Assembly (NCBI RefSeq): GCF_014844075.1
Contig: NZ_CP062165.1
Coordinates: forward strand, 434,001 to 498,000
Source: Paenibacillus sp. JNUCC-31
GTDB taxonomy: Bacteria > Bacillota > Bacilli > Paenibacillales > Paenibacillaceae
Reading direction: 5' to 3'
Length of the DNA: 64,000 bases
Part shown: piece by piece, positions 17,573-27,006 of the stretch
Position numbering within the stretch: position 1 is the first letter of the stretch
Layout: each line of letters begins with the position of its first letter
Notes under the pieces: model-generated
The model's database searches: none
Seen by the model: only the letters and a program-made list of their open reading frames with translations
What the model was told of the DNA's origin: nothing
Made by a program: the position numbers and the translations under genes

Positions 17573-18826
17573 ATGACGAAGAGCTCTATCATTTCTCTGT
17601 CTGAAATCACGAATTTCCAATCGAAAGAAGAAGAATTCAGTCCCTATCGTTGGTATCGCAACATGTTGAATCAGGAACCCGTCATCTACAATGAAGAAAG
17701 CGATTCCTGGCATGTATTCAGGTATGATCTTGTTAAAACCGTGCTTAATGATCACGAGCATTTCTCCAGTGTGAGAAAAAGATCCATTGTTAACGTAGGA
17801 TATTCAAGTGAAGAAAAAGGCGCGGATCACGATCATCACATGCCGGACAAGCTGGATATTCACAACGTAGATCCGCCGGAACATCGCAAGCGGAGATCAT
17901 TGCTGGCAAGTGCATTTACACCCAGAAGTCTCAAGCTCTGGGAACCGAGAATAGAAGCTGTGGCCGAAGAGCTGATCAGAGAATTTGAACATCAGTCGGA
18001 AGTGGACATTGTTGAAGCCTATACGAGCATGTTTCCTGTCATTATCATGGCGGATCTGCTTGGCATTCCTTCCAATGATCGTCTTTTGTTTAAAAAATGG
18101 GTGGACACCATGTTTATGCCCACAACGGATGCTACTTTTGATCAAATTAACCAATTGAAAAAGGTTGCCGGGGAGGAGTACTTTAAGTACTTATATCCTT
18201 TCGTCGTGTCCAAAAGATCCAATCTGGGAGAAGATATCATATCAGACCTGATTCAGGTTGAATTGGATGGCGAGCACTTTACAGATGAAGAGATTGTGCG
18301 AACCACCATGTTTATTCTGGGAGCGGGCATCGAAACAACCAGCAATCTGCTGGCTAACTCGTTCTATGCCCTTTTGTATGACCAACCGGAATTGTATTCC
18401 GAACTCAGGGATAACCTTGAGCTTGTTCCAGCCGCAGTAGAAGAAATGCTGAGATATCGCTTTCACATCAGCAAAATGGACCGCATGGTCAAAAAAGATA
18501 ACGATCTGCTTGGGGTTAAGCTGAAAAAGGGAGATGCCATTGTGGCATGGATGAGTGCAGCCAATATGGATGAGAATATATTCGAAGACCCTTTCACACT
18601 GAATATTCATCGCTCGAACAACAATAAACAGCTTGCATTTGGTTTTGGTACTCACTTCTGTCTGGGTGCACCTCTCGCGCGTCTGGAGGGCAAAATCGTA
18701 CTGACTTCATTTTTAAAAGCCTTCACCCGAATTGAACCTGTGGAGGGATTCAATCTGGAAGAAAACCTTACCCCTTCTGCGGCAGGACAATCTTTAACAA
18801 GCCTTCCTATGAAGCTGTTTACGTAA
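17573..18826 (+). CDS. Cytochrome P450 (CYP109-like)
   Basis: A soluble heme monooxygenase of 417 residues. The heme-binding loop FGFGTHFCLGAPLARLE holds the axial Cys; the oxygen-activating I-helix reads ILGAGIETTSN; the K-helix ExxR is in EEMLR. The N-terminus has no membrane anchor, as in class I bacterial P450s. The overall pattern suggests the CYP109/CYP107 side of the family, which hydroxylates fatty acids, terpenoids and steroids. The start at 17573 has AAGGAGG upstream. No ferredoxin or reductase gene is adjacent. The divergent PadR regulator probably senses a substrate-like compound. Confidence 0.93.
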   Translation: MTKSSIISLSEITNFQSKEEEFSPYRWYRNMLNQEPVIYNEESDSWHVFRYDLVKTVLNDHEHFSSVRKRSIVNVGYSSEEKGADHDHHMPDKLDIHNVDPPEHRKRRSLLASAFTPRSLKLWEPRIEAVAEELIREFEHQSEVDIVEAYTSMFPVIIMADLLGIPSNDRLLFKKWVDTMFMPTTDATFDQINQLKKVAGEEYFKYLYPFVVSKRSNLGEDIISDLIQVELDGEHFTDEEIVRTTMFILGAGIETTSNLLANSFYALLYDQPELYSELRDNLELVPAAVEEMLRYRFHISKMDRMVKKDNDLLGVKLKKGDAIVAWMSAANMDENIFEDPFTLNIHRSNNNKQLAFGFGTHFCLGAPLARLEGKIVLTSFLKAFTRIEPVEGFNLEENLTPSAAGQSLTSLPMKLFT

Positions 18827-18894
18827 TTACGATTCGCATATTTGCCTTCTATGGATAATAAGTTTCACTACAGTTTAATAAATAAAATCAAACC

Positions 18895-18923
18895 AAAAAG
18901 AGCAGATCTTATCTGCTCTTTTT
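18895..18923. terminator. Bidirectional terminator after P450
   Basis: AAAAAGAGCAGAT pairs with ATCTGCTCTTTTT around CTT. It ends the P450 transcript and could also serve leftward transcription of the TetR remnant. Confidence 0.85.
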
Positions 18924-18992
18924 CTCAACCTTTTACCCTCTACAATTTACCTTCTACCCTCCGTTATGGCCCTTCCTTCCATGCCTCCGTCG

Positions 18993-19259
18993 CTATCTCA
19001 ACAAACCTGCTCCATTCATGATAAACGGTACCACTCGCTCCGCCAAATCTGAAGGAGATTCCTGCCTGCCCTCCTGATTCCAGCGATAGGTCAACCCATA
19101 GATGGACCAGCTTAACATCGTAGATATATATTCCAGCGACTGTCGCTCCATTGAATCCGAATCTCGTGTAATAATCTGAAAGATAAGCTGCTCCAGTTCT
19201 GAATCGCTCGCTACGTTGCTATAATGAGCTATAATTGAACCAAAGTACTCGTTATCCTT
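18993..19259 (-). pseudogene. C-terminal remnant of a TetR-family regulator
   Basis: An open frame of about 88 codons begins right after a stop (19260-19262) and reads DNEYFGSIIAHYSNV, then MLSWSIYGLTYRWNQ and LAERVVPFIMNGAG before TAG. This pattern is the ligand-binding C-terminus of TetR proteins (the MLSWAIYG...W and VxPFI elements). The helix-turn-helix half is missing and no start codon or ribosome site is present. The break lies between two direct repeats, TTGAACCAAA at 19235-19244 and 19296-19305. Confidence 0.6.
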
Positions 19260-19388
19260 TTAGTGGAGCAGCGGGTATTTTGGTTTTTTACATGTTTGAA
19301 CCAAAAAAGAGCGAGCAATATCGTCCAAGAATGTACCCTTCTTTTCATATTATACTGACATTAACTTACCAGAAAGAAGGTGCAGCAG

Positions 19389-20240
19389 GTGACTCGCGAA
19401 GTACGAACCGTCGTATTCGATGCCGATTTACAGCTTGAAGCCTACCAATTCGAAGGCATTATGCAGAAATTCCCGAATCATTTTCATGACTATTACGTCA
19501 TTGGATTTATTGAACAGGGCAAGCGCCATCTCGTATGTAATAACGAAGAATATATCCTGAACACTGGAGACATGATTATCTTTAATCCGCATGATCCCCA
19601 TGCCTGCGAGCAGGTGGACGGAAGAACCCTCGATTATCGCTGTATCAATATTCAGCCCGAGGTCATGTGCCAGTATGTACAGGAAATTACCGGACGGGAT
19701 TACTTGCCCCGGTTTACTTCCCCTGTTCTATACCAAAGCGAACATGTTGCTTCCTTGCATGAACTGCATCAGATGATTTTGGAGGAGCAATCCGATTTCC
19801 ACAGAGAAGAATTGTTGCTCTTCCTGTTGGAACAGCTGCTAAGAGAATATGCGGATGCTGAACCGCCCGTTTCTGCTCAGGACGTCACGATTGAGATCAG
19901 ACGCATATGCGAGTACATAGAGTCTCATTATATGGAGTGCATTACGCTAAACCAATTGGCCGAGTTGACAGGCATGAGCAAATACCATCTGCTGCGTGTA
20001 TTCACCCGCCAAAAAGGAATCTCCCCGTACCGCTACCTGGAAACGATTCGTATCAATCAGGCCAAAAAGCTGTTGGAGCAAGGGGAACTCCCGATCGAGG
20101 TAGCTGCGCAGACTGGTTTCAGTGACCAGAGTCACTTTACGAACTTTTTCAAAAAACTGATCGGCTTGACGCCAAAACAGTACCGACGCATTTTCAACCA
20201 TGAAGCGGTTTCAAAGCGTGCAGCAGATCACATGTCATGA
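19389..20240 (+). CDS. AraC-family regulator with cupin sensor
   Basis: A 283-residue regulator. The N-terminal cupin (FPNHFHDYYVIGFIEQGKRH, NTGDMIIFNPHDPHAC) would bind a small ligand. The C-terminal double helix-turn-helix reads ITLNQLAELTGMSKYHLLRVF and IEVAAQTGFSDQSHFTNFFKK, with LTPKQYRR closing it. I took the GTG at 19389 because AAGG lies 8 bases upstream; a GTG at 19380 abuts the ribosome site. It overlaps the exporter gene by four bases, so it probably controls export of the compound it senses. Confidence 0.9.
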   Translation: MTREVRTVVFDADLQLEAYQFEGIMQKFPNHFHDYYVIGFIEQGKRHLVCNNEEYILNTGDMIIFNPHDPHACEQVDGRTLDYRCINIQPEVMCQYVQEITGRDYLPRFTSPVLYQSEHVASLHELHQMILEEQSDFHREELLLFLLEQLLREYADAEPPVSAQDVTIEIRRICEYIESHYMECITLNQLAELTGMSKYHLLRVFTRQKGISPYRYLETIRINQAKKLLEQGELPIEVAAQTGFSDQSHFTNFFKKLIGLTPKQYRRIFNHEAVSKRAADHMS

Positions 20241-21178
20241 CAAGTCAGAACAAAACCTCCACTGGGCATTTGCTGGCCTTACTTACGATTTTGATCTGGG
20301 GAACGACGTTTATTTCCACCAAAGTACTGCTAATTGACTTCACCCCGGTAGAAATTCTCTTTTTCCGCTTCCTGATTGGCTATGTGGTCCTCTTCCTGAT
20401 CTATCCGCGTTCATTGCGGGTTACTTCGTTCAGAGAAGAAATGCTGTTTATTGCAGCAGGGTTGTGTGGAGTCACATTATATTTTCTCATTGAAAATATG
20501 GCACTGGTATACACCCTCGCTTCCAATGCAGGCGTCATTGTCTCGATTGCTCCCTTCTTCACTGCCGTACTTGCGCATTTCTTTCTGGATGGAGAGAGAT
20601 TACACAAGAGGTTTATCGTTGGCTTCGGCATTGCCTTGACGGGTATCATCCTGATCGGACTGAACGGCAGTTTCATTCTGCGACTGAATCCGTTGGGAGA
20701 TCTTCTCGCATGTGTAGCACCTGCCGTATGGGCTATTTATTCGGTACTCATGCGCAAAATAGGCGAGCTTTCCTATCACACCATTGGAGCTACACGCAAA
20801 GTGTTTTTCTATGGTCTGATGTTCATGCTGCCAGCCTTATTCCTGTTCGAATTCCACCTCGATCTCGGGCGCTTCTCCAACCTGGCAAATCTCTCGAACT
20901 TTCTGTTCCTCGGACTGGGCGCCTCTGCCTTATGTTTTGTAACCTGGAACCGGGCAGTCAGTATTCTCGGAGCCGTCAAAACAAGTGTCTACATTTATCT
21001 GGTGCCTGTTATTACCGTCATTGCTTCTGCACTGATTCTACAGGAACAGATTACCTGGATAACACTACTCGGAGCTTGGTTAACGTTGGTTGGATCATTT
21101 ATCTCAGAACGAAAAGTGCAAAGCAGAGCCTCCAGCAGCATATTGCTCATTAATCCTTTCAACAAAAAGAGGCATTAA
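20237..21178 (+). CDS. EamA/DMT-family transporter
   Basis: A 313-residue inner-membrane protein with ten predicted helices in two EamA repeats (starting ALLTILIWGTTFISTKVLL and LACVAPAVWAIYSVLMRK). The family exports amino acids, nucleotides or drugs. The start overlaps the AraC stop (ATGA), implying coupling. The substrate cannot be read from sequence. Confidence 0.9.
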   Translation: MTSQNKTSTGHLLALLTILIWGTTFISTKVLLIDFTPVEILFFRFLIGYVVLFLIYPRSLRVTSFREEMLFIAAGLCGVTLYFLIENMALVYTLASNAGVIVSIAPFFTAVLAHFFLDGERLHKRFIVGFGIALTGIILIGLNGSFILRLNPLGDLLACVAPAVWAIYSVLMRKIGELSYHTIGATRKVFFYGLMFMLPALFLFEFHLDLGRFSNLANLSNFLFLGLGASALCFVTWNRAVSILGAVKTSVYIYLVPVITVIASALILQEQITWITLLGAWLTLVGSFISERKVQSRASSSILLINPFNKKRH

Positions 21179-21199
21179 TCCATAACGGATTAGCGCCTC
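21169..21199 (-). terminator. Terminator between the EamA gene and rluF
   Basis: GAGGC and TTAATCC pair with GGATTA and GCCTC around ATAAC. On the minus strand it is followed by CTTTTTGTT, so it mainly ends rluF; its left arm includes the end of the EamA gene. Confidence 0.65.
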
Positions 21200-21245
21200 T
21201 CTTCATTCTTCATTTTGCCCGTCGGATACCTCCATTGGATTCCAA

Positions 21246-21944
21246 TTATTCCTCGTTCAACATGGACAGAAGGTCCTCCAGTTCCTGATTCTCCAGATGT
21301 CTCCACTCCCCACGTTCCAGGCGATCCAACGTAATATTCATAATCCGAATACGCTCCAGCTTCAGCACTCTGTATCCCAAGGCTTTGCACATTCTGCGGA
21401 TTTGCAGATTCAAACCCTGAGTCAGAATAATACGGAATACCTCTTCGCTTTGCTTGAAAACCTCACAGGGCTTGGTCACCACGTCCAGAATTTCAACGCC
21501 TTGTGACATGGCCTGCATGAATTTGTCTGTCACAGGTTTGTCCACGGTGACCACATATTCCTTCTCATGGTTGTGCTCCGAACGCATCATCTTGTTCACA
21601 ATGTCTCCATCGTTGGTAAGCAAAATCAAACCTTCGGACGCTTTATCCAACCTGCCGATCGCAAAAATACGTGAGGGATAATTCACATACTGAATGATGT
21701 TGCCCTTCACCTGTTCCGCTGCCGTACAGACGATACCAATTGGTTTATTCAGGGCAAGGTAAACAGGCTCGCTATCATTCAGAGGAATTTCCTCACCATC
21801 AATGAGCACGATATCCCCTGGTTCAACATCCGCTCCTTTTTCACACACTTGCCCATTGATCGTAATACGCCCGGTTGCAATTAAACGGTTCGTTTCCCGG
21901 CGTGAGCAAAATCCCGTTTCACTTATGTATTTGTTAATACGCAT
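21246..21944 (-). CDS. rluF: 23S rRNA pseudouridine synthase (RluF/RsuA family)
   Basis: A 232-residue enzyme that isomerises a uridine in rRNA. An N-terminal S4 domain (MRINKYISETGFCSRRETNRLI) binds RNA. The catalytic Asp is in GRLDKASEGLILLTNDGD (about residue 100), and the family tail LNLQIRRMCKALGY is present. The start at 21944 gives the usual RluF N-terminus; an in-frame ATG 36 bases upstream has no ribosome site. It is a single-gene unit. Confidence 0.9.
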   Translation of the reverse strand: MRINKYISETGFCSRRETNRLIATGRITINGQVCEKGADVEPGDIVLIDGEEIPLNDSEPVYLALNKPIGIVCTAAEQVKGNIIQYVNYPSRIFAIGRLDKASEGLILLTNDGDIVNKMMRSEHNHEKEYVVTVDKPVTDKFMQAMSQGVEILDVVTKPCEVFKQSEEVFRIILTQGLNLQIRRMCKALGYRVLKLERIRIMNITLDRLERGEWRHLENQELEDLLSMLNEE

Positions 21945-22069
21945 GTTCCACCACTTCTCATCTACTGATTTCCATTCCATATGATCTCATTTATACTGAA
22001 ACGAAGCAACGAGTCGTTAGGGGAAGGTACATAGGTAAGCCAATATGCACTCTGAAAGGAGCTATATCC

Positions 22070-22954
22070 ATGGACAAAAACAGCATGAGAGTCCTGAAAA
22101 AGTTATATATGCATACGAATGGTATTTATGATAGAGAACGTGAAGTTATGATCTATCAAACAGATACACTCACTCCTGCTGAACAGGATGTATTGATCAC
22201 AAACAGCTGGGCAGCTAACGATCTGGAAATGATCCGTCATAATGATATTATTCAACAACTCATTACGTTGCAGCAGCATTCGCGTCTTTCCTGGTCGACG
22301 GTTACCCAAGCATTTATTGCAGGTGTCGGCGGCAGTTATCCACGAGGCATCTCTACGCTCGCAAGCTACCATCTGATGATTCACTTGCAGCCGCACGCTT
22401 ACGAAGAGGCAGATCGGTTCCTTGCTTGCAAAGTTTGCGGTTTCAGTCATAGCGATGAGAGCTGGAAAAACCTATCCAATATTCGATATGCTCTCCACCA
22501 GGGTTATGATTATAGCGGGACAAGCGTAGGTGCCTACGCCGATTTAACGGAGTTAATTGTGCTACTTGAACAAGGACCCGTTACTCCAACGGATGAGGAT
22601 ATCACCACATTCAATCAACTGCTTCACATGCTGGATCAGGCTGGGGACGAAGAGTCTCCGGGGAAATTTGAAAAACGACTCACTGCGGAGAAATTGGTGA
22701 AAGGACACGCCGGAATTCGCCGCAGTATCCTTCAGGCGCTGTCCAGGACAGGTGTTCTGCCCAATCAGGTTCTCTCATTGAGTCCGGATCATTGGACAAA
22801 CAATGAGGACATTCTAAATGGTGAACTACTGCTTAATAACACCAAAGGCCGTTCCGATATGGAGATGCCTTGGGCGGGCTGGCAAGGTAAACTTGGCGTC
22901 AATTGGGACATAACGCGCAAGCTGTTTGGCGACGTGATTCAATTCAAAGGTTAA
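22070..22954 (+). CDS. Conserved-looking hypothetical protein
   Basis: I do not recognise this 294-residue protein. AAAGGAGC precedes the ATG by 7 bases, and codon use looks like that of its neighbours, so it is probably real. It is soluble, without signal peptide or membrane helix. Visible points: a central segment SHLxxY-like FIAGVGGSYPRGISTLASYHLM, a single CKVCGFS motif (too few cysteines for a zinc ribbon) and a Trp-rich C-terminus (PDHWTNN, MPWAGWQGKLGVNWD). A strong terminator follows 75 bases later. No function is proposed. Confidence 0.75.
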   Translation: MDKNSMRVLKKLYMHTNGIYDREREVMIYQTDTLTPAEQDVLITNSWAANDLEMIRHNDIIQQLITLQQHSRLSWSTVTQAFIAGVGGSYPRGISTLASYHLMIHLQPHAYEEADRFLACKVCGFSHSDESWKNLSNIRYALHQGYDYSGTSVGAYADLTELIVLLEQGPVTPTDEDITTFNQLLHMLDQAGDEESPGKFEKRLTAEKLVKGHAGIRRSILQALSRTGVLPNQVLSLSPDHWTNNEDILNGELLLNNTKGRSDMEMPWAGWQGKLGVNWDITRKLFGDVIQFKG

Positions 22955-23028
22955 ATAGGCAGCCCCCTCACCCATCCGATAAGCCCCTTGCGTTAAGTTA
23001 TAATTGCAAAAACACCTGAATAATTCAA

Positions 23029-23065
23029 AATGTTTCCCGTCTGTTCGACAGGAAACATTTTTTGT
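23029..23065 (+). terminator. Terminator after the hypothetical gene
   Basis: AATGTTTCC pairs with GGAAACATT and is followed by TTTTG and a longer T-run. The bases from here to 23300 hold the AT-rich leader of the next operon and no gene that I can see. Confidence 0.85.
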
Positions 23066-23319
23066 TTTTTCTCAGCCGAGTCCTCTATAAACTCTCCACC
23101 TTTAGTTCCTGTCTCCATCATTTTAATCTCCTATTTATAGATTCGACACGAAACCGTTTTAGAATGGACATTGTGAGAGAAAGATAATTCATTCGTCAAA
23201 TCTTTACAGTATTTTACAATAAAAAGCATGTACAATTGCATAATTATGGTATAAGTTATATAAAGGGGAAACATTTTTTACATAATATAAAATTTATATC
23301 CATCTCAGGAGGGTAACAG

Positions 23320-24528
23320 ATGAGAAGAATTTTCGCTTTAAGCTGTGGTTTTTATCTATTAATCGGTATAACCAGCGTGGTCATGGGGGCACTTTTACCC
23401 GTCTTGTTGACACACTATGAGCGCGGTTACAGTGATGGCGGGTTTTTGCTTTTTTTGCAGTTCCTCGGTTTTCTTGTCGGGGTGCTTGTCGCTCCTTCCA
23501 TGACTGCCCGCATTGGCAGAAAATCCATGCTCTTGATTGCATTAATCTGCATTGTGGCTGCTTATGCCGTTCTGGGATTTTTGCCATCTTGGACTGTGGT
23601 TCTTCTACTAACGATCCTCGTAGGCTTCGGGTCAGGCATCATTGAACCCTCTGTAGGTGCGTTTACGATAGAATTCACCGAGAACCAAAAAGCGGTTGCG
23701 ATGTCCAAACTTGATGTGTTCTTTGCCCTAGGCGCTCTTCTCATTCCGGCAGTCGCTGCCTTATTCATCTGGCTTGATCTGTGGTATCTCACCTTTTATA
23801 CCGTATCCCTTATATCGATTGTTCTTATGTTACTGTGGGTCACCATGCCTGAATCTGCAGCAACTTATCTCAAACAAGCTGGTGAAAATACAGCTGCACA
23901 TCCAACTGGCCGAGCCCAGTATTCCAAAAAACATCTCGGATTACTAACTATTTTTGTTATCTTTTTTTTCATCTACATGGGACTGGAACTTGGACTGATG
24001 AACTTCTTGCCTTCTATCCTCGTCGAACGCTTGCAACTTCAGGAATCCGTCGCCTCTCTCAGTGTATCGATCTTATGGGTGGCGATGATAATCGGTCGTC
24101 TTTTCTCTGGAAAAATTGCAGAAGCTGTCAACTATATGCCTTTCCTGATCTGGAGTACGGTAGGTACACTTCTATTCGCTGTTGCCATGGTATTCGTGAC
24201 AGGCCAATGGGCCACGTACCTGTTGATCTTTGGAACCGGACTGTTCATGTCAGGTCTGTTCTGTATCGCCCTGGTCTATGCAAATATTCTGATTCCCGGC
24301 ATGACTGAACGAACAACGAGCATTCTGATTGCATCCGGCGGTATTGGCGGTGCTGTCTTGCAGTACGTAACCGGATGGAGCATGAGCACTTGGCCTGTTG
24401 TCAACACGATCTGGATTTTGGCCGGATTTTGCCTGATTCTACTCTTCACGCTTATACTCTCTCATCTCTGGAATGTAAGGAATAGTACCGTAAACAGAAC
24501 TCTCGCACACCAAGGTAAAGAGATTTAA
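23320..24528 (+). CDS. MFS transporter
   Basis: A 402-residue membrane protein with 12 predicted helices. The loop 2-3 signature is APSMTARIGRKSMLLIALI, and the two halves are joined by a loop near residue 195. AGGAGG lies 7 bases before the ATG. It is the first gene of an apparent four-gene operon with an aminotransferase, a zinc dehydrogenase and a phosphatase. In that setting it is likely to export the operon product, although import of a precursor is possible. Confidence 0.9.
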   Translation: MRRIFALSCGFYLLIGITSVVMGALLPVLLTHYERGYSDGGFLLFLQFLGFLVGVLVAPSMTARIGRKSMLLIALICIVAAYAVLGFLPSWTVVLLLTILVGFGSGIIEPSVGAFTIEFTENQKAVAMSKLDVFFALGALLIPAVAALFIWLDLWYLTFYTVSLISIVLMLLWVTMPESAATYLKQAGENTAAHPTGRAQYSKKHLGLLTIFVIFFFIYMGLELGLMNFLPSILVERLQLQESVASLSVSILWVAMIIGRLFSGKIAEAVNYMPFLIWSTVGTLLFAVAMVFVTGQWATYLLIFGTGLFMSGLFCIALVYANILIPGMTERTTSILIASGGIGGAVLQYVTGWSMSTWPVVNTIWILAGFCLILLFTLILSHLWNVRNSTVNRTLAHQGKEI

Positions 24529-24615
24529 ACGCTGCTTTTGAGAGGGGTGATGCCTGCGTAATCCGGATTATTGAGCTTTGTTGAGGCTAGTACATTACAT
24601 TATGGAGGGAATCGT

Positions 24616-25854
24616 ATGCAAACTTTAACCAAAAACCGTTTCAGAACCGGAAAAGGGATTAAGTTGATTGACGATTCAGGCGTTGAATATCTGGATGGTG
24701 TATCCGGAACGTTCAATCTGTCACTGGGCTACAATCACCCGCATGTCGTAAGCAAAATTCAGGAACAAGTCGGCAATCTGACGCATATGTCTTCCTCCTT
24801 CACTGAACCTTATGTGGATGAAGTACTCGATCATCTGATTGAATACGCACCAAACGATATCAACGCCGGATGGATGCGGGATATCACAGGTTCAACTGCA
24901 AACGAATGTGCGACTAAAATTGCTCAGAAATATACCCAGTCCACAGACATTATTAGCCTGTACCTTTCCCACCATGGTCAGACCCAGTTTGCGACCGGTA
25001 TTTCGGGAAATGCCTTCCGGCGGAAACGGTTTCCAAATTCGGCGGTTGCCAATTCTGTTCATGTACCTGCACCATACTGCTATCGGTGCCCATTCAAATC
25101 TTCAAGCGGAGACTGCGGATATCAATGTGTTGAAGCAATCTCCGATGCTATAGAATATGCAAGCTCTGGCTCAGTCGCCTGCATGATCATTGAACCGATC
25201 CTCGGCAATGGCGGCAATATCATTCCTCCTGCTGGATATTTCAAACGCCTGCGTAAACTGTGTGATGAATACAACATGATTCTGATTGCCGACGAAGTAC
25301 AGACGGGAATAGGACGTACCGGGTACATGTTCGCCAGCGAACTGTTCGATATCCAGCCTGACATGATTACCCTGGCCAAAGGTCTCGGCGGAATCGGCGT
25401 GCCTGTTGCTGCGGTATTGATGCAATCCCGGCTGAACGTACTGGAAAAGCATGAACACTCTTTCACTTCTGGAAGCAATCTGATCTCTGTTACGGCTGCC
25501 AAATCAACCTTGGAGGTTGTATCCGAACCCGGATTTCTGGATGACGTAAAACGTAAAGGCGAAATTCTCGGCGGGTTGCTGAACGATCTCGCAATGAAGT
25601 ACCCGAGTATTGGCGAGGCTCGCGGAGTCGGTCTGATGTGGGGATTGGAAATGGTTGGAGACAACAATGAACCGGATACAGATAAAACCAATGCCATTAT
25701 CGACCGTGCCTTTACGGATGAGCACCTGATTTTAAGAGGTTCACGTTATGGCTTCGGCAATGTGGTCAAAGTCAGACCTTCCCTCACCACAACCGAAGAT
25801 GAACTCGTTGAGATTGTAGAACGGTTGGACTCCGTGCTTGCCAGCATTCATTAA
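24616..25854 (+). CDS. Class III PLP aminotransferase (GabT-like)
   Basis: A 412-residue fold-type I aminotransferase. The PLP Lys is in LAKGLGGIGVPVAAVL (about residue 258), the PLP-pyridine Asp in LIADEVQTGIGRTG, and a variant of the phosphate-binding region reads YLSHHGQTQFATG. It also carries a CYRCPF...C...C cluster seen in some GabT/AGXT2 relatives. The ATG at 24616 with GGAGG seven bases upstream is preferred to a TTG at 24571. It is 87 bases after the MFS gene and 33 before the dehydrogenase. The amino acceptor is unknown; a keto sugar phosphate fits the operon context (inference). Confidence 0.9.
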   Translation: MQTLTKNRFRTGKGIKLIDDSGVEYLDGVSGTFNLSLGYNHPHVVSKIQEQVGNLTHMSSSFTEPYVDEVLDHLIEYAPNDINAGWMRDITGSTANECATKIAQKYTQSTDIISLYLSHHGQTQFATGISGNAFRRKRFPNSAVANSVHVPAPYCYRCPFKSSSGDCGYQCVEAISDAIEYASSGSVACMIIEPILGNGGNIIPPAGYFKRLRKLCDEYNMILIADEVQTGIGRTGYMFASELFDIQPDMITLAKGLGGIGVPVAAVLMQSRLNVLEKHEHSFTSGSNLISVTAAKSTLEVVSEPGFLDDVKRKGEILGGLLNDLAMKYPSIGEARGVGLMWGLEMVGDNNEPDTDKTNAIIDRAFTDEHLILRGSRYGFGNVVKVRPSLTTTEDELVEIVERLDSVLASIH

Positions 25855-25887
25855 TCATACTTCAACCTATTATAAGGAGGTTATATC

Positions 25888-26937
25888 ATGCTTGCACTAG
25901 TATACAAATCAGCTTGGGATGTATCATTAGAGGAGCGGCCTGTCCCGGAGATCACTAGAGATAATCAGGTGCTGGTTCGTATTCGGGCAACAGGCGTATG
26001 CGGTACCGACCTCGGTATCGTCAGCGGCAAATATCATGCGGTTCCTTCCGTCATTCTCGGTCATGAGTCTGCCGGGGAAGTCATTGCGGTGGGCTCTGCT
26101 GTAACAACACTGCAACCAGGTGACCGGGTTGTCATTGATCCTACCTACTACTGCGGACAATGTGACATGTGCAGAACAGGCAGACAAAATCACTGCAAAC
26201 ATAAGTCGGTTACGGAGACAGGTGTAAGTGCTGATGGAACATTCACAGATTATTATGTGACCGAGGATCGCTTTTTGTATAAATTGAAGGACCACGTGAG
26301 CTATGAGGAAGCGACCCTCACAGAACCGCTCAGCTGCATGCTTACAGGTATTAATCAGATCCATCTGCTGCCGAATTTCAGAACGATAATCCTCGGCGCA
26401 GGCCCGATTGGCATACTGTACAGTTATGCGCTCGCCTCCAAAGGCGTTACAGGCTGTCTGGTCGATATCTCCGAAGAACGCTTGGCCATTGCAGGTTCCA
26501 TTGCACCCGATCGTTGGGACGTTCATTCCTCCTTCGAAAATGCAATAGAGTCGCTGGCACCTGAAACTAATCAAGTCGATATGATTGTGGATACGACGGG
26601 CGTCGTAGGTACCCAAGTACTTTCCCAACTCGCGAGCGGCGGATATCTGATGCTGGTGGGTCTGAGAGATGGAAACACATCTTTCAATCCAAAAGAAGTT
26701 GTGGACCGCAGTCTGAAGATTATTGGTTCCATCGATTCTCTGGGAACTTTCGCAACAGCACATTACATGATTGAACAGCAGATTATTCCGGCGAAAAAAA
26801 TCATTACCCACTCCTTTCCGTTGGAGGACTATGAAGAGGCATTCCGCACGCTTGGCTGCGATATTCAGGGACGCACACTTCAGGCTTCCTCCCATGCTAT
26901 TAAAGTCGTGCTGCAATCCAGCGGTTCCAGTTTCTAA
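25888..26937 (+). CDS. Zinc-dependent medium-chain dehydrogenase (GutB/sorbitol dehydrogenase-like)
   Basis: A 349-residue NAD(P)-dependent alcohol dehydrogenase. Catalytic zinc ligands are the Cys of GVCGTD (about residue 37) and the His-Glu of LGHESAGEV. The structural zinc lobe CGQCDMCRTGRQNHC is intact. The Rossmann motif is ILGAGPIGI. AAGGAGG precedes the ATG. The closest functional relatives are sugar-alcohol dehydrogenases (sorbitol, threonine). It probably oxidises a polyol or amino polyol made by the upstream aminotransferase. Confidence 0.92.
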   Translation: MLALVYKSAWDVSLEERPVPEITRDNQVLVRIRATGVCGTDLGIVSGKYHAVPSVILGHESAGEVIAVGSAVTTLQPGDRVVIDPTYYCGQCDMCRTGRQNHCKHKSVTETGVSADGTFTDYYVTEDRFLYKLKDHVSYEEATLTEPLSCMLTGINQIHLLPNFRTIILGAGPIGILYSYALASKGVTGCLVDISEERLAIAGSIAPDRWDVHSSFENAIESLAPETNQVDMIVDTTGVVGTQVLSQLASGGYLMLVGLRDGNTSFNPKEVVDRSLKIIGSIDSLGTFATAHYMIEQQIIPAKKIITHSFPLEDYEEAFRTLGCDIQGRTLQASSHAIKVVLQSSGSSF

Positions 26938-27006
26938 AATGGAGTATTGCACAAAAATAAGATAGATTAGAGATAGCTTTACAGAATCCTGGAGGAGGAA
27001 TACAAC

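Noticed and set aside
24571..24615. Upstream TTG start for the aminotransferase
   Set aside because: No ribosome site, whereas GGAGG lies 7 bases before the ATG at 24616.
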